This document shows positions 9,311-17,857 of a DNA stretch of 64,000 nucleotides, piece after piece; the first letter of the stretch is position 1, and each line of letters begins with the position of its first letter. Under the pieces are notes generated by a model, which had not been told where the DNA came from, searched no databases, and saw nothing but the letters and a program-made list of their open reading frames with translations. Source of the stretch: Cohnella phaseoli (lineage in GTDB: Bacteria > Bacillota > Bacilli > Paenibacillales > Paenibacillaceae). The DNA lies in NCBI RefSeq assembly GCF_003386235.1, contig NZ_QRDZ01000030.1, positions 1 to 64,000 of the forward strand, given 5' to 3'. A program made the position numbers and the translations under genes.

Positions 9311-9389
9311 AGACAAACGGAGGTCAGCCTTAGAGAGGCAATCGGGCCAATGTTTAGCTTTTGTAATAGCGAATGATGGAGGAATGGCT

Positions 9390-10979
9390 ATGTCGGCGAT
9401 TAATAGGGCGGAGAAGGTTGCGGAGAAAAAATGGTGGGCGCTCGTCGCCGTATGTCTCGGATTATTTATGGCTTTACTGGATGTTACGATTGTGAATGTC
9501 GCTTTGCCGGCTATACAAAGCGATCTTCAAACGGACTTCTCCGGATTGGAATGGATACTCAACGCTTATACCTTAGTATTTGCCGTGGCGCTGGTTACAA
9601 CAAGCCGGTTGGGCGATATATTCGGGCGGAAGACGTTATTTATGTTGGGAATAGCGGTATTTACAATCGGTTCGCTGTTATGCGGATTGTCGGGCGATAT
9701 TACGATGCTGAATTTGTCCAGAGGCATTCAGGGGCTGGGTGCGTCTGCAATGACGCCTTTATCGCTGGCCATCATCTCGGCGACATTCAGCGGGAAGCAG
9801 CGCGGGATCGCAATTGGAATATGGGGCGGCGTAAGCGGATTGGCTACGGGGATCGGCCCGGTAATCGGCGGTATTCTGGTAAAGCATATGGGATGGGAAT
9901 CCATCTTCTATGTGAATATTCCCGTCGGAATCGTCGCGATTCTACTGTCGTTATGGGCGATCAAGCAGTCCAGGGACGAGTCTGCGGCGCGCCGAATCGA
10001 TCTGTTCGGGTTCGCCACATTCACCGTCTTCATGTTCTGTCTCATCTACGGATTGATTCAGGTCAACCATGAAGGCAACGACTGGACCTCTCCGGAGGTG
10101 TGGTGGGTGCTTGCAATTTCCATTTTTGCTCTCCTCGTATTCATCGTAGGCGAGCTGCGGTTGAAGCACCCGATGGTCGATCCTCGTTTATTCAAGATTC
10201 CCAGCTTTACCGGTTCCGCGATTGCCGCTTTTTGTCTGAGCGCCGGAATGTATTCGCTGCTGTTCAATCTCAGTATTTACATGCAAAGCTTTCTCGGCTT
10301 GGATGCGCTGGAGACGGGCGTCAAGCTGATCGCATTTACCGCAATGGCTCTGCTATTCGGTCCGCTGTCCGGTGCATTAATGGGCAAAATAAGCCCCAAA
10401 TGGCTCGTCGTCGTATCTATGGCGCTGCTGGCGATCGGGGTTTATTCCATGTCCTTCCTATCGAAACATAACGATCCTGCTGAATGGATTGTTCTATTGC
10501 CCGGATTTATTGTTGCCGGAATTGGCAGCGGCTTGATCAACCCGCCTATCTCTAATCTGGCAATCGGAACGGTACCGGTGCAGCGAGCGGGCATGGCGTC
10601 CGGCATGAGCAATGTGGCTCGTCAGATGGGAGGCGCGTTCGGAGTTGCCCTCTACGGGGCGATATTGTCCAGCCGCTTCGCCTCGCTTGTCACGGATAGA
10701 ATCCAGTCTTTGCAAGGCGACCAGCTTTCCGAATCGGCGAAGGGGCAGGCAATTCAAGCGATTGAGTCGGCAGGCCCGATTGTAGGCAGCAGCGGTCTGG
10801 CAGGCATGGAGCGGGATATCGCCTTTCAAAACGATCCGCTGTTTGACTCCTACCGGGAGATTGCCCGCGCATCTTTCGTGGACGGAACGATTGACATTAT
10901 CAAGATCGCCGCTGCGATTCTGGCAATCGGCGCCGTGCTTTGTCTGGTTTTGATTCGCAAGAAGGATTTGCGGCATTAA
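9390..10979 (+). CDS. MFS multidrug efflux transporter, DHA2 (EmrB/QacA) family
   Basis: Membrane protein of 529 aa with about 14 predicted helices. It carries the DHA2 motifs LDVTIVNVALPAIQ in helix 1 and RLGDIFGRKTLF in the loop after helix 2. This family exports hydrophobic drugs by proton antiport. The start at 9390 is preferred over ATG 9384 because the GGAGGA site then has a normal 7-nt spacing. It lies between the ABC pair 1 terminator and a serine hydrolase gene, with no recognised regulator next to it. Substrate unknown. Confidence 0.9.
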   Translation: MSAINRAEKVAEKKWWALVAVCLGLFMALLDVTIVNVALPAIQSDLQTDFSGLEWILNAYTLVFAVALVTTSRLGDIFGRKTLFMLGIAVFTIGSLLCGLSGDITMLNLSRGIQGLGASAMTPLSLAIISATFSGKQRGIAIGIWGGVSGLATGIGPVIGGILVKHMGWESIFYVNIPVGIVAILLSLWAIKQSRDESAARRIDLFGFATFTVFMFCLIYGLIQVNHEGNDWTSPEVWWVLAISIFALLVFIVGELRLKHPMVDPRLFKIPSFTGSAIAAFCLSAGMYSLLFNLSIYMQSFLGLDALETGVKLIAFTAMALLFGPLSGALMGKISPKWLVVVSMALLAIGVYSMSFLSKHNDPAEWIVLLPGFIVAGIGSGLINPPISNLAIGTVPVQRAGMASGMSNVARQMGGAFGVALYGAILSSRFASLVTDRIQSLQGDQLSESAKGQAIQAIESAGPIVGSSGLAGMERDIAFQNDPLFDSYREIARASFVDGTIDIIKIAAAILAIGAVLCLVLIRKKDLRH

Positions 10980-11010
10980 TATAAAAATGATCAAGTAAAG
11001 GTGAAATACA

Positions 11011-12549
11011 ATGAGAATGAGAATGATAGCAACCCTCTTGTGCGGACTGTTCCTCTTTCCTCTACTCGGTTCGGGGAGAAGTGAGGGAAGTATGCAAATT
11101 GAGGGATCTGGAACGTCAGTTTTCTCCGAAGTGGATACATATATTGCTCGGGAAATGAAACGGCAACGTCTTCCGGGGCTGGCTCTGGGGATTGTGCAGG
11201 GGGATCGCATTCTTTATCTTAAGGGATACGGTCAGGCCGATTCATCCGGTCGGCCGGTAACGCCTGAAACGCCTTTTGGAATAGGTTCGATCGGCAAGTC
11301 GATTACGGCCATGGCCGTTCTGCAGCTTGTCGAAGAAGGAAAAATCGACTTGGATGCGCCTATACAGCGCTATATCCCCACCCCCTATAACGGCGCAAAG
11401 TTCATTACTGTACGCCAATTACTTAACCAAACAAGCGGGTTCACCCAAATCTCCACTTTCAGCAACACGCTGTCAAGTATCAACGTTCAGGATCAAGACG
11501 CTCTGGAGAAAAATGCTTTATCCTATGCGGAAAAGTTTCTAAAGAGAGCCGTTCAAACCGCGCAGCCCTTCAGGTATTCGAACGCAAACTATGTACTGCT
11601 CGGGTATATTGTGCAGCAAGTGTCCGGCCAGTCCTACGGCGACTACGTGAAGGAACATATTTTCACTCCTCTGTCTATGCAAGACAGCTACGTTACGCTT
11701 GATGAAGCGGCTGAGCACGGGCTGGCTAAGCCCCATCGCCGAATATTCGGATACAACGTTCCCTATGAAGGCCCCTATATTTATATTCCAGGAGATGCGC
11801 CGGCAGGCTATCTCTATTCGAGCGCTAAGGACATGAGCCATTACTTGCTTGCCCAAATGAACGGCGGCCGATTCGGGGATCATTCCGTTCTCTCTTCGGA
11901 AAGCACCCGCCTCATGCAAACCGAACCCGTTCCGGGAACGTACGCCATGGGTTGGATGACAGATCATATTAACGGGTTGCAGGTTATCGGTCAGCCGGGC
12001 GGCTCAATAGGATTTCAGGCGCAAACTTATATGGTTCCGGAACAGCAGTTGGGAGTTATCGTGTTCGCTAACGTGCTAGACGCGATCGATGCCTCGTGGC
12101 CCAACAAAACGCATGTCATTACGACTACCCATATCGCCACCGGGGTCATAAGCTTACTGAATAACGAACCGATTGCAGGATCAGGTCTAAGCATCTCGCA
12201 GAAATATGGGGTCGTAAACGGACTCTTATTCCTACTCGGCGTTTGGTTGTTATATACGACCTATAGAACGGCGAAGCGCTGCTTTGGGCCGTGGAGTCCG
12301 GATAAATCCAAACCTGCTAAAATATCGATCAAAGTTACGGCAAGAATTTTTTTGAATTTTGCGGGCCTGATTCTTGTCCTGCTGTGGAGTATGACTCAAG
12401 TCCTTCCGGTATGGCATATTGCAACCATTTATCAGCCGGACCTCATCCTTTGGCTGAAGGTCATGACTGTACTTATGGCGCTGAAGGGAAGCCTGGAAAT
12501 TACCCGGCTGGTTCGGTTGAATGGTACGAAAAAGGAAGAGGAGGCTTAG
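11011..12549 (+). CDS. Serine beta-lactamase-like hydrolase with C-terminal membrane segments
   Basis: Protein of 512 aa. An N-terminal secretion signal (residues 1-21, MRMRMIATLLCGLFLFPLL) is followed by a class C beta-lactamase/DD-peptidase fold (about 38-370) with the active-site motif S93-IGK, the YSN motif in FRYSNANYVLLG and a late HxG-like GQPGGS. Three hydrophobic segments at about 400-500 anchor the C-terminus. This architecture is common in Bacillota penicillin-binding-protein-related esterases, and most lack proven beta-lactamase activity. It is 31 nt after the MFS gene and may be in the same operon. Confidence 0.87.
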   Translation: MRMRMIATLLCGLFLFPLLGSGRSEGSMQIEGSGTSVFSEVDTYIAREMKRQRLPGLALGIVQGDRILYLKGYGQADSSGRPVTPETPFGIGSIGKSITAMAVLQLVEEGKIDLDAPIQRYIPTPYNGAKFITVRQLLNQTSGFTQISTFSNTLSSINVQDQDALEKNALSYAEKFLKRAVQTAQPFRYSNANYVLLGYIVQQVSGQSYGDYVKEHIFTPLSMQDSYVTLDEAAEHGLAKPHRRIFGYNVPYEGPYIYIPGDAPAGYLYSSAKDMSHYLLAQMNGGRFGDHSVLSSESTRLMQTEPVPGTYAMGWMTDHINGLQVIGQPGGSIGFQAQTYMVPEQQLGVIVFANVLDAIDASWPNKTHVITTTHIATGVISLLNNEPIAGSGLSISQKYGVVNGLLFLLGVWLLYTTYRTAKRCFGPWSPDKSKPAKISIKVTARIFLNFAGLILVLLWSMTQVLPVWHIATIYQPDLILWLKVMTVLMALKGSLEITRLVRLNGTKKEEEA

Positions 12550-12564
12550 TAAGACGATAGAATA

Positions 12565-12605
12565 AAAGCCTTCCGCAACCTGATAAATAGGATGCGGAAG
12601 GCTTT
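12565..12605. terminator. Bidirectional terminator between convergent genes
   Basis: Perfect 13-base inverted repeat aaagccttccgca/tgcggaaggcttt with a 15-nt loop, A-rich on one side and T-rich on the other. It lies between the convergent hydrolase and ArsR-rhodanese genes. Confidence 0.87.
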
Positions 12606-12635
12606 ACACGGACTAACGGTTCTCTCCATTTGGCT

Positions 12636-13304
12636 TCAGTGAGCAAAATGTTCCTGCCATTCATTTACTCCCTCATCCATCCGATAGGCGCTAAATCCTT
12701 CAGCCTGCAGCTTCTGCGCAGCGATTGCGGAGTATACACAGAGCGGACCTCTGCAGTAAGCGACAATCTCGGTCTCCTGAGGGAATTCACGCATAAAATA
12801 CTCCAGTTCCTCTATAGGTACGGATATCGCGCCATCGATATGGCTAATTTCAAACTCTTCTTTTGGACGCACATCCAGAAGAAGGATAGACTCCGTATTT
12901 AATTTTTCCATGACCTGGTCCATCGTTAGAGTTTGAATGTTATCCAAGTTATCCATAAAGTCGTCCTTAAGCTTTCCGATATCGGGAAGCTGCTTGTTGC
13001 TGATTCTCCACAGGGAAGTCAATAAATCAACAATAGCAGGGTCGGCCAATGAATAGATGACGTGGGTGCCTTTCTTGGTGAATCTAACAAGCTTGGCATC
13101 CAACAATACCTGGAGATGGCGAGATACGTTTGCAAAATTCATCCCCGTGGACGAGGTTAACTTTTCCACCGTCTTGGATCCCTGGGACAATAAAGTCAGA
13201 ATTTCCAAACGCTTATCGCTCGACAAGCATTTACCGATTCTCGATAACTGTCTGTAGAGATCTTCTTTGAGGGCATTCGCAGAATCCAGCATAGTATCAT
13301 TCAT
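12636..13304 (-). CDS. ArsR-family regulator fused to a rhodanese domain
   Basis: A 222-aa fusion. Residues about 15-100 form an ArsR winged helix (recognition helix MNFANVSRHLQVLL). Residues about 128-220 form a single rhodanese domain whose active loop is C184-RGPL-C189. The fusion type is known in Bacillota and is thought to sense reactive sulfur or thiol state through the rhodanese cysteine; that role is inference here. No classical ArsR metal-binding cysteine pair is visible in the DNA-binding part. It lies 30 nt downstream of ytxJ on the same strand, so the two form an operon. Confidence 0.9.
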   Translation of the reverse strand: MNDTMLDSANALKEDLYRQLSRIGKCLSSDKRLEILTLLSQGSKTVEKLTSSTGMNFANVSRHLQVLLDAKLVRFTKKGTHVIYSLADPAIVDLLTSLWRISNKQLPDIGKLKDDFMDNLDNIQTLTMDQVMEKLNTESILLLDVRPKEEFEISHIDGAISVPIEELEYFMREFPQETEIVAYCRGPLCVYSAIAAQKLQAEGFSAYRMDEGVNEWQEHFAH

Positions 13305-13334
13305 AATGATATTCCCTCGATTCTTGAACAGAGC

Positions 13335-13673
13335 CTAATCTAAAACCGCGGTGATATGCGCCTTCGTTACAGACCAATGCGAGGAGGTCCAGTATTTGGC
13401 TTTATCCTTTACATAAATAATTTGCGGGGATTCATGCTTTACATTCAAGTCTTCCGCGATTTGGTTGGATACCGGGCGCGATTCGATGACTTTGACCAGC
13501 ACATAATTCAAATTTTCATTCGGCTTATCGTTTAAATATTGTTCGTATTCTTGAAGCGCGTTAGCGCTTACCGGGCAAGTTGTACTATGCTTCAGTATCA
13601 CTTGTCCGCGTTCGGACGACTGGAGCAAGAGCTCATTCCATTCCTCGATCGTCGTTATTTCATTCCATTGCAT
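13335..13673 (-). CDS. ytxJ: Bacillithiol-system monothiol protein YtxJ
   Basis: Small thioredoxin-fold protein of 112 aa of the YtxJ (DUF2847) family. It has a single cysteine in the active-site-like HSTTCPVSANAL stretch and the cis-Pro region HESPQIIYV. YtxJ genes travel with bacillithiol synthesis and are thought to act in thiol redox homeostasis. Its position ahead of the ArsR-rhodanese gene fits a thiol or sulfur stress response. Confidence 0.88.
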   Translation of the reverse strand: MQWNEITTIEEWNELLLQSSERGQVILKHSTTCPVSANALQEYEQYLNDKPNENLNYVLVKVIESRPVSNQIAEDLNVKHESPQIIYVKDKAKYWTSSHWSVTKAHITAVLD

Positions 13674-13728
13674 ACGAAAATACCCCTTTCGGTATCAGAC
13701 CGATTGTCAAAAAATAATAGGCTGAATT

Positions 13729-13756
13729 TTTATATAGTGTACATCATCTTGTTCAA
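13729..13756 (-). promoter_or_regulatory. Sigma-A promoter of the ytxJ-arsR/rhodanese operon
   Basis: On the minus strand TTGAAC, a 16-nt spacer and TATAAA lie about 55-80 nt upstream of the ytxJ start. The -35 box overlaps an AT-rich partial palindrome that may be the ArsR operator. Confidence 0.6.
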
Positions 13757-13769
13757 TTATTCAATTGAG
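13752..13769. promoter_or_regulatory. Candidate ArsR-type operator 1
   Basis: The stretch ttcaattattcaattgag contains the inverted repeat caatt-attc-aattg overlapping the -35 box. It shares TTCAAT/ATTGAA half sites with the second palindrome at 13825-13844. Binding by the ArsR-rhodanese protein is inferred from position. Confidence 0.45.
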
Positions 13770-13824
13770 CAGCAGGGTTGGTTGCAGATAGAGAGGGTTG
13801 ACGGGTATTTTTTTTAGAATTATA

Positions 13825-13844
13825 ATTCAATTCATTGATTGAAT
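13825..13844. promoter_or_regulatory. Candidate ArsR-type operator 2
   Basis: Inverted repeat ATTCAAT-tcattg-ATTGAAT upstream of the divergent MFS gene. It has the same half site as operator 1, so one regulator may control both directions. Confidence 0.5.
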
Positions 13845-13920
13845 GGTTGAATTCATGCGTGAGTAGACTACATCATAAGCAGAGAACGGGAACGATTTCT
13901 TTTTTAGAAGGAGAGTATAA

Positions 13921-15231
13921 ATGTTAGAGAATCCAATGGCTGCCGGTAAAAAGGCACAAAGTCTGCCATCTTCGATGATGGACGTTGTCGAGTCGTCGGA
14001 GAAGCAGCGTCAGCTACATACAAAGACATTGAAGGTCGTGATTTTGTCGCAAGTTCTTGCCGGAGCGGGTTTGGCGGCAGGAATCACCGTAGGCGCATTG
14101 CTTGCGCAAGAGATGATCGGAACGGATCGTTATGCCGGAGTGCCTACCGCGCTATTTACGTTGGGTTCTGCCGGAGCTGCTCTTGGGGTCGGCCGCCTTT
14201 CCCAGCGATGGGGGCGCAGGCCCGGACTGGCTATAGGATTCATAACGGGCGGTTTGGGAGCGATCGGCGTCGTACTCGCTGCATTATTGAACAGCATTCC
14301 TTTACTTCTTCTTTCGATGCTGCTCTATGGGGCAGGCACGGCGACAAACTTGCAGGCTCGATATGCAGGTACGGATTTGGCATTGCCGGCACATCGGGCG
14401 AAGGCGATCAGCTTGGCTATGGTATTCACAACGTTTGGCGCCGTTGCCGGCCCGAATCTAGTCAATCTGACCGGACGGCTAGCCGTTTCCCTGGGCGCTC
14501 CCCCGTTGTCGGGGCCGTTCATGCTGGCTGCTGCTGCGTATCTAATAGCTGGCCTTGTTCTTCTTATTTTCTTGCGGCCCGATCCGTTCCTTGTCGCTAA
14601 GGCCGTTGCCGACAAGCAGCGGCTCAAGGCAATGTCCGATCAGGCGGCTCAACCCCAAGCTCAGGCAAATGCCGTAAACAAAAAAGGGATTATGACGGGC
14701 GCAACCGTCATGGTGCTGACACAGATTGTCATGATAGCGATTATGACTATGACTCCCGTTCACATGCAGCACCATGGACACGGTCTGGGCGAGGTGGGGG
14801 TTGTCATCGGCATTCATGTCGCTGCGATGTATCTTCCATCTCTGCTCACCGGCGTTCTCGTCGATAAATTTGGTCATATCGCCATGTCGTACGTTTCCGG
14901 ATTTACATTATTGTTGTCCGGGCTAGTAGCCGCGTTTGCTCCCGGCGATTCCATGGGGATGCTGGTTCTGGCGCTTGCGCTTCTTGGATTGGGATGGAAC
15001 TTTGGTTTGATTAGCGGGACGACGGCAATTGTCGACGCAACGCCTCCGCAGGTCCGTGCCAAAACCCAGGGCACCGTGGACGTGTTGATCGCTTTAGGAG
15101 GGGCCTCCGGAGGCGCGCTGTCCGGCATGGTTGTCGCGCAATCGAGCTATGCGACCCTTTCTTTGGCCGGAGCTTGTCTGTCCTTGCTTCTGATTCCGGT
15201 CGTCGTGTGGTTCCGAACAAAGAAAAGCTGA
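13921..15231 (+). CDS. MFS transporter
   Basis: Membrane protein of 436 aa with about 12 helices. A roughly 35-residue hydrophilic N-terminus precedes helix 1, and a Q/A-rich cytoplasmic loop lies near 230-255. The loop after helix 2 has the MFS-A-like GVGRLSQRWGRRPGL. RBS AAGAAGGAG lies 8 nt before the ATG. It is divergent from ytxJ-arsR/rhodanese with the candidate operators between. A sulfur-compound or thiol-related substrate would fit the context but nothing in the sequence names it. Confidence 0.85.
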   Translation: MLENPMAAGKKAQSLPSSMMDVVESSEKQRQLHTKTLKVVILSQVLAGAGLAAGITVGALLAQEMIGTDRYAGVPTALFTLGSAGAALGVGRLSQRWGRRPGLAIGFITGGLGAIGVVLAALLNSIPLLLLSMLLYGAGTATNLQARYAGTDLALPAHRAKAISLAMVFTTFGAVAGPNLVNLTGRLAVSLGAPPLSGPFMLAAAAYLIAGLVLLIFLRPDPFLVAKAVADKQRLKAMSDQAAQPQAQANAVNKKGIMTGATVMVLTQIVMIAIMTMTPVHMQHHGHGLGEVGVVIGIHVAAMYLPSLLTGVLVDKFGHIAMSYVSGFTLLLSGLVAAFAPGDSMGMLVLALALLGLGWNFGLISGTTAIVDATPPQVRAKTQGTVDVLIALGGASGGALSGMVVAQSSYATLSLAGACLSLLLIPVVVWFRTKKS

Positions 15232-15337
15232 TGCAATGGGGAACAGAAACCGCTCGCGTGCACGGAGGACACCTGGATGCCCTACTCCGCTCCGCTGAGC
15301 GAGCGATAGCCGAACTCGCCGATCGGGCAGGAGGTTC

Positions 15338-16366
15338 TTACGTTAAAATCGGGGCCAGATGCTCCAGCGCCAAGGAGCGTATGTGTTGATCCTCCGGAAT
15401 ATTGTCGTACAGAAGATGGCCCTTGCCTGCCTGCTCCATTAGCTCGCTTATTGCCGCGATGCGCCCCTTGTTGAAGTCGATAAAACGAAAATCGACCTGT
15501 CGCAAGCTCTCCATGTCCCTCAAGGGAGCAAAGGCTTCAGCCTTAATGGCCGTATTGATTTCTTTCAGCTCCAGAACCTCAAGCTGCTTGGCAGTCCATA
15601 GATTTGCGATGTCCCGCAATGATTTCATGTAGTTTAACTCGAGCTGCCGGAGATTGTCCATTTTCGAGAAGTCGCACAAGCGTTCAACCTTAGGCAGGGA
15701 TAATTGCAGAAAGCTCAAATTGCGCAATTGTCCTACGGCCTGAATATCGATTAGGTTGCGCACGGCGGATAGGACGAGCATACTTAAGTTCGATTCGGCT
15801 AGTACATCGAGCGGACCATTTAACTCGCAGCTGTCGATCAACAAATACTTGATCTGCGGAAGTTCCGCTACGAAATCCAGACGATCAATCGCACAGTTCA
15901 GCAAGAGCGTGTTCAGACTGGCGCATTCCGCTATTGGGGTCAACCCGTCGAATTTTCCGTGCAGTTCAAGAAAGTTTAATTGGGGGTAGCTGCGGATAAA
16001 ATCCAGGCTTTGCGCTTTTTTGGGCGAGCTTACGTTAAGGAATTGCATTTGCTTCATCCTGCCAAGTCGGGTCAAGTCCTGCGGCTGTCGCAGATCCAAC
16101 CTTAGAGCGGCTACGTGCTTCAGCGCAGCAAGCGTCTCAAGAAATTCGTCCGTGTAACGGGCCTTCTCATCCTTATTCCATATGTACAAAATCAGATCCG
16201 GCCGTGTGGCAAATACCCGCTTATCCAGTTCAAGCAGATCCTCCGTCAAATCTGCGCCGACAACAAAACTAACCGTTGCCCGGTTTCGCAAATCTTTTAC
16301 GGCAGCCTTCATTTTCTCTTCATTCCAGGGAATCCCCTGCATGGAAGCATGCCAAGGTTTATCCAT
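15338..16366 (-). CDS. Leucine-rich-repeat protein of unknown function
   Basis: A 342-aa protein without signal peptide or membrane helix. From about residue 75 it is a run of about 22-25-residue leucine-rich units (for example LQLSLPKVERLCDFSKMDNLRQLELN), indicating a solenoid used for protein binding. I do not recognise a specific family. It follows, 43 nt downstream and on the same strand, the unknown gene at 16410, so the two are probably one operon. Confidence 0.8.
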   Translation of the reverse strand: MDKPWHASMQGIPWNEEKMKAAVKDLRNRATVSFVVGADLTEDLLELDKRVFATRPDLILYIWNKDEKARYTDEFLETLAALKHVAALRLDLRQPQDLTRLGRMKQMQFLNVSSPKKAQSLDFIRSYPQLNFLELHGKFDGLTPIAECASLNTLLLNCAIDRLDFVAELPQIKYLLIDSCELNGPLDVLAESNLSMLVLSAVRNLIDIQAVGQLRNLSFLQLSLPKVERLCDFSKMDNLRQLELNYMKSLRDIANLWTAKQLEVLELKEINTAIKAEAFAPLRDMESLRQVDFRFIDFNKGRIAAISELMEQAGKGHLLYDNIPEDQHIRSLALEHLAPILT

Positions 16367-16409
16367 CGTTTATCATCTCCAATCCAAGTTTTCTGCGGCA
16401 TATTTACCA

Positions 16410-17285
16410 CTACCATTGCGCCAATACAGCCTCCAAGTCTTGTCTGAGCAGATCCGTGCGGTAGCTCAGCTTTTTCTTCTTCAGCTTCTCTTCTAAGATG
16501 GCAACCATCTCTAGCAAATCCTGCTTAAACAGCTCCTTCAGAGTTTCAACGGCGAGCTCGCCTTCGTGCCTGGTAAAGTGTCTCGTAAATTCTATCTTAA
16601 GCTGGCCGTTGCGCTTGGCGAGTTTGCTTGTCTGCAGTCGGGGACGTATATAGTACGATTCCGCAAAATGGGGCGGGACGTCCTCCTCCGTATGAAAATA
16701 CTCGTAGCGCATAGTGGGCGAAGGGTCGTCGTGATGGCTGAACCAGCATTGAACGGCAAAATAGTCGAAGTCGGAACCGTATCGTTCCTGCCGCATATCC
16801 CGGTCAAGCCGCTCCCGAAGCTCCCGCAGGCAGTCTACAAACGGTTGAACGGATTGCTGATAATTGCCCGATCGAACTAGACGAACAGGGTTTTTCGGCA
16901 GGGAGTTGCGCTGGGTAGCCAGGCTTGAAATCCCATAGTCCGTCGGGTCGCGGCCATCGTCAATGACAAAGCTGTCGCCTCGCTTGCTCCATCCTTTGGC
17001 TGTTCCTTCAATCGTATGGAAGGTTCGAGTCCGCAGACTGGAATAATAGGAACCGTTAATCCACTTCTCCGCAATCGCCTCGACGGGCTCCCGTTCCTTC
17101 CAGCCTACAATATGCAACGCCTCGCACACGCGAACCAGCTTGTTCCACTCCTGAATGTTCGCATAGTCGGCGTAACGGTCGTATTCGGCAAATAGCGCTT
17201 GGCGTAGCGCATCCGGAGACGGCTCCTCCTGAATCCGGACGGTTAACTGTTCTATCGTTTCTATCGAATAAATATCGTCCAGCAT
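16410..17285 (-). CDS. Hypothetical protein, operon partner of the LRR protein
   Basis: Soluble-looking protein of 291 aa that I do not recognise. The N-terminal 100 residues are helical and acidic. The middle part has a Trp/Tyr-rich patch (FAVQCWFSHHDDPSP) and the C-terminus ends in a lysine-rich helix (EEKLKKKKL). RBS AAGGAGG lies upstream of ATG 17285. No transmembrane segment or known motif is visible. Its pairing with an LRR protein is the only functional clue. Confidence 0.8.
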   Translation of the reverse strand: MLDDIYSIETIEQLTVRIQEEPSPDALRQALFAEYDRYADYANIQEWNKLVRVCEALHIVGWKEREPVEAIAEKWINGSYYSSLRTRTFHTIEGTAKGWSKRGDSFVIDDGRDPTDYGISSLATQRNSLPKNPVRLVRSGNYQQSVQPFVDCLRELRERLDRDMRQERYGSDFDYFAVQCWFSHHDDPSPTMRYEYFHTEEDVPPHFAESYYIRPRLQTSKLAKRNGQLKIEFTRHFTRHEGELAVETLKELFKQDLLEMVAILEEKLKKKKLSYRTDLLRQDLEAVLAQW

Positions 17286-17434
17286 ACGCTTTGAAGCCTC
17301 CTTGGGTATCGCGACTTATTTTTGACTGACTCGAAGCCTATTCCTTAATTTTACTTCTCCTATTTTTTCGCTCAAGAGGCCAATGTCTCAATGTTGCCGT
17401 AACAAAATACGAGAATCGGATCAAGCTACATTCG

Positions 17435-17782
17435 TTACCTCTGCTTCACCAAGATAACGCCAATTATAATGACAGCAAGACCTGTCCATGTTTTCCAGGA
17501 AGGGGCTTCCTTCATAAACCAATACCCCATCCAGATGGAGATCAATACTTCGATACATTTGGCGATGATCAGGACGTAGCCCAGTTGATTGACGGCTTTC
17601 ATACCGAACTTGACGCCGTATCCGACGCCCAAATTAGCGACGAGAAAGAGCGGCAGCATCAGAAGCTGAAATTTTAACGTAGACCAGAAATGTGGGGAAA
17701 TATGCTTGCTCTGATAGGAGAAAATAATGTTGATACAAGTTAGGCCGGCAAACATGAGCGAAAAGCTGATCAAATACAACAT
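17435..17782 (-). CDS. Small four-helix transporter, SMR/DMT-like
   Basis: A 115-aa protein made almost entirely of four hydrophobic helices, the size and layout of small multidrug resistance proteins. The conserved SMR glutamate of helix 1 is not present (the helix reads LMFAGLTCINIIFS); an E lies in helix 3 (IIAKCIEVLISI). It could therefore be a DMT-type half-size transporter and not a drug exporter. An RNA hairpin immediately upstream may control its translation. Confidence 0.75.
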   Translation of the reverse strand: MLYLISFSLMFAGLTCINIIFSYQSKHISPHFWSTLKFQLLMLPLFLVANLGVGYGVKFGMKAVNQLGYVLIIAKCIEVLISIWMGYWFMKEAPSWKTWTGLAVIIIGVILVKQR

Positions 17783-17791
17783 ATTCGTACA

Positions 17792-17849
17792 CCCCAGGAT
17801 TCATATAGTAGGATTAATGTTTCCTTGATCCAACAATTTTATCCTGGGG
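17792..17849 (-). promoter_or_regulatory. Leader hairpin that includes the SD of the SMR-like gene
   Basis: Nine-base perfect inverted repeat ccccaggat/atcctgggg separated by 40 nt. On the minus-strand RNA the right arm ends in GGGG, the only SD-like sequence before the ATG at 17782, so the stem could hide the ribosome binding site. It may instead be the terminator region of the ferrochelatase-like operon, but no T-run follows it on that strand. Confidence 0.4.
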
Positions 17850-17857
17850 CATTTTTC

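Noticed and set aside
17792..17849. Guanidine-II riboswitch before the SMR-like gene
   Set aside because: The required paired hairpins with ACGR loops are missing; only one long-range stem is visible.
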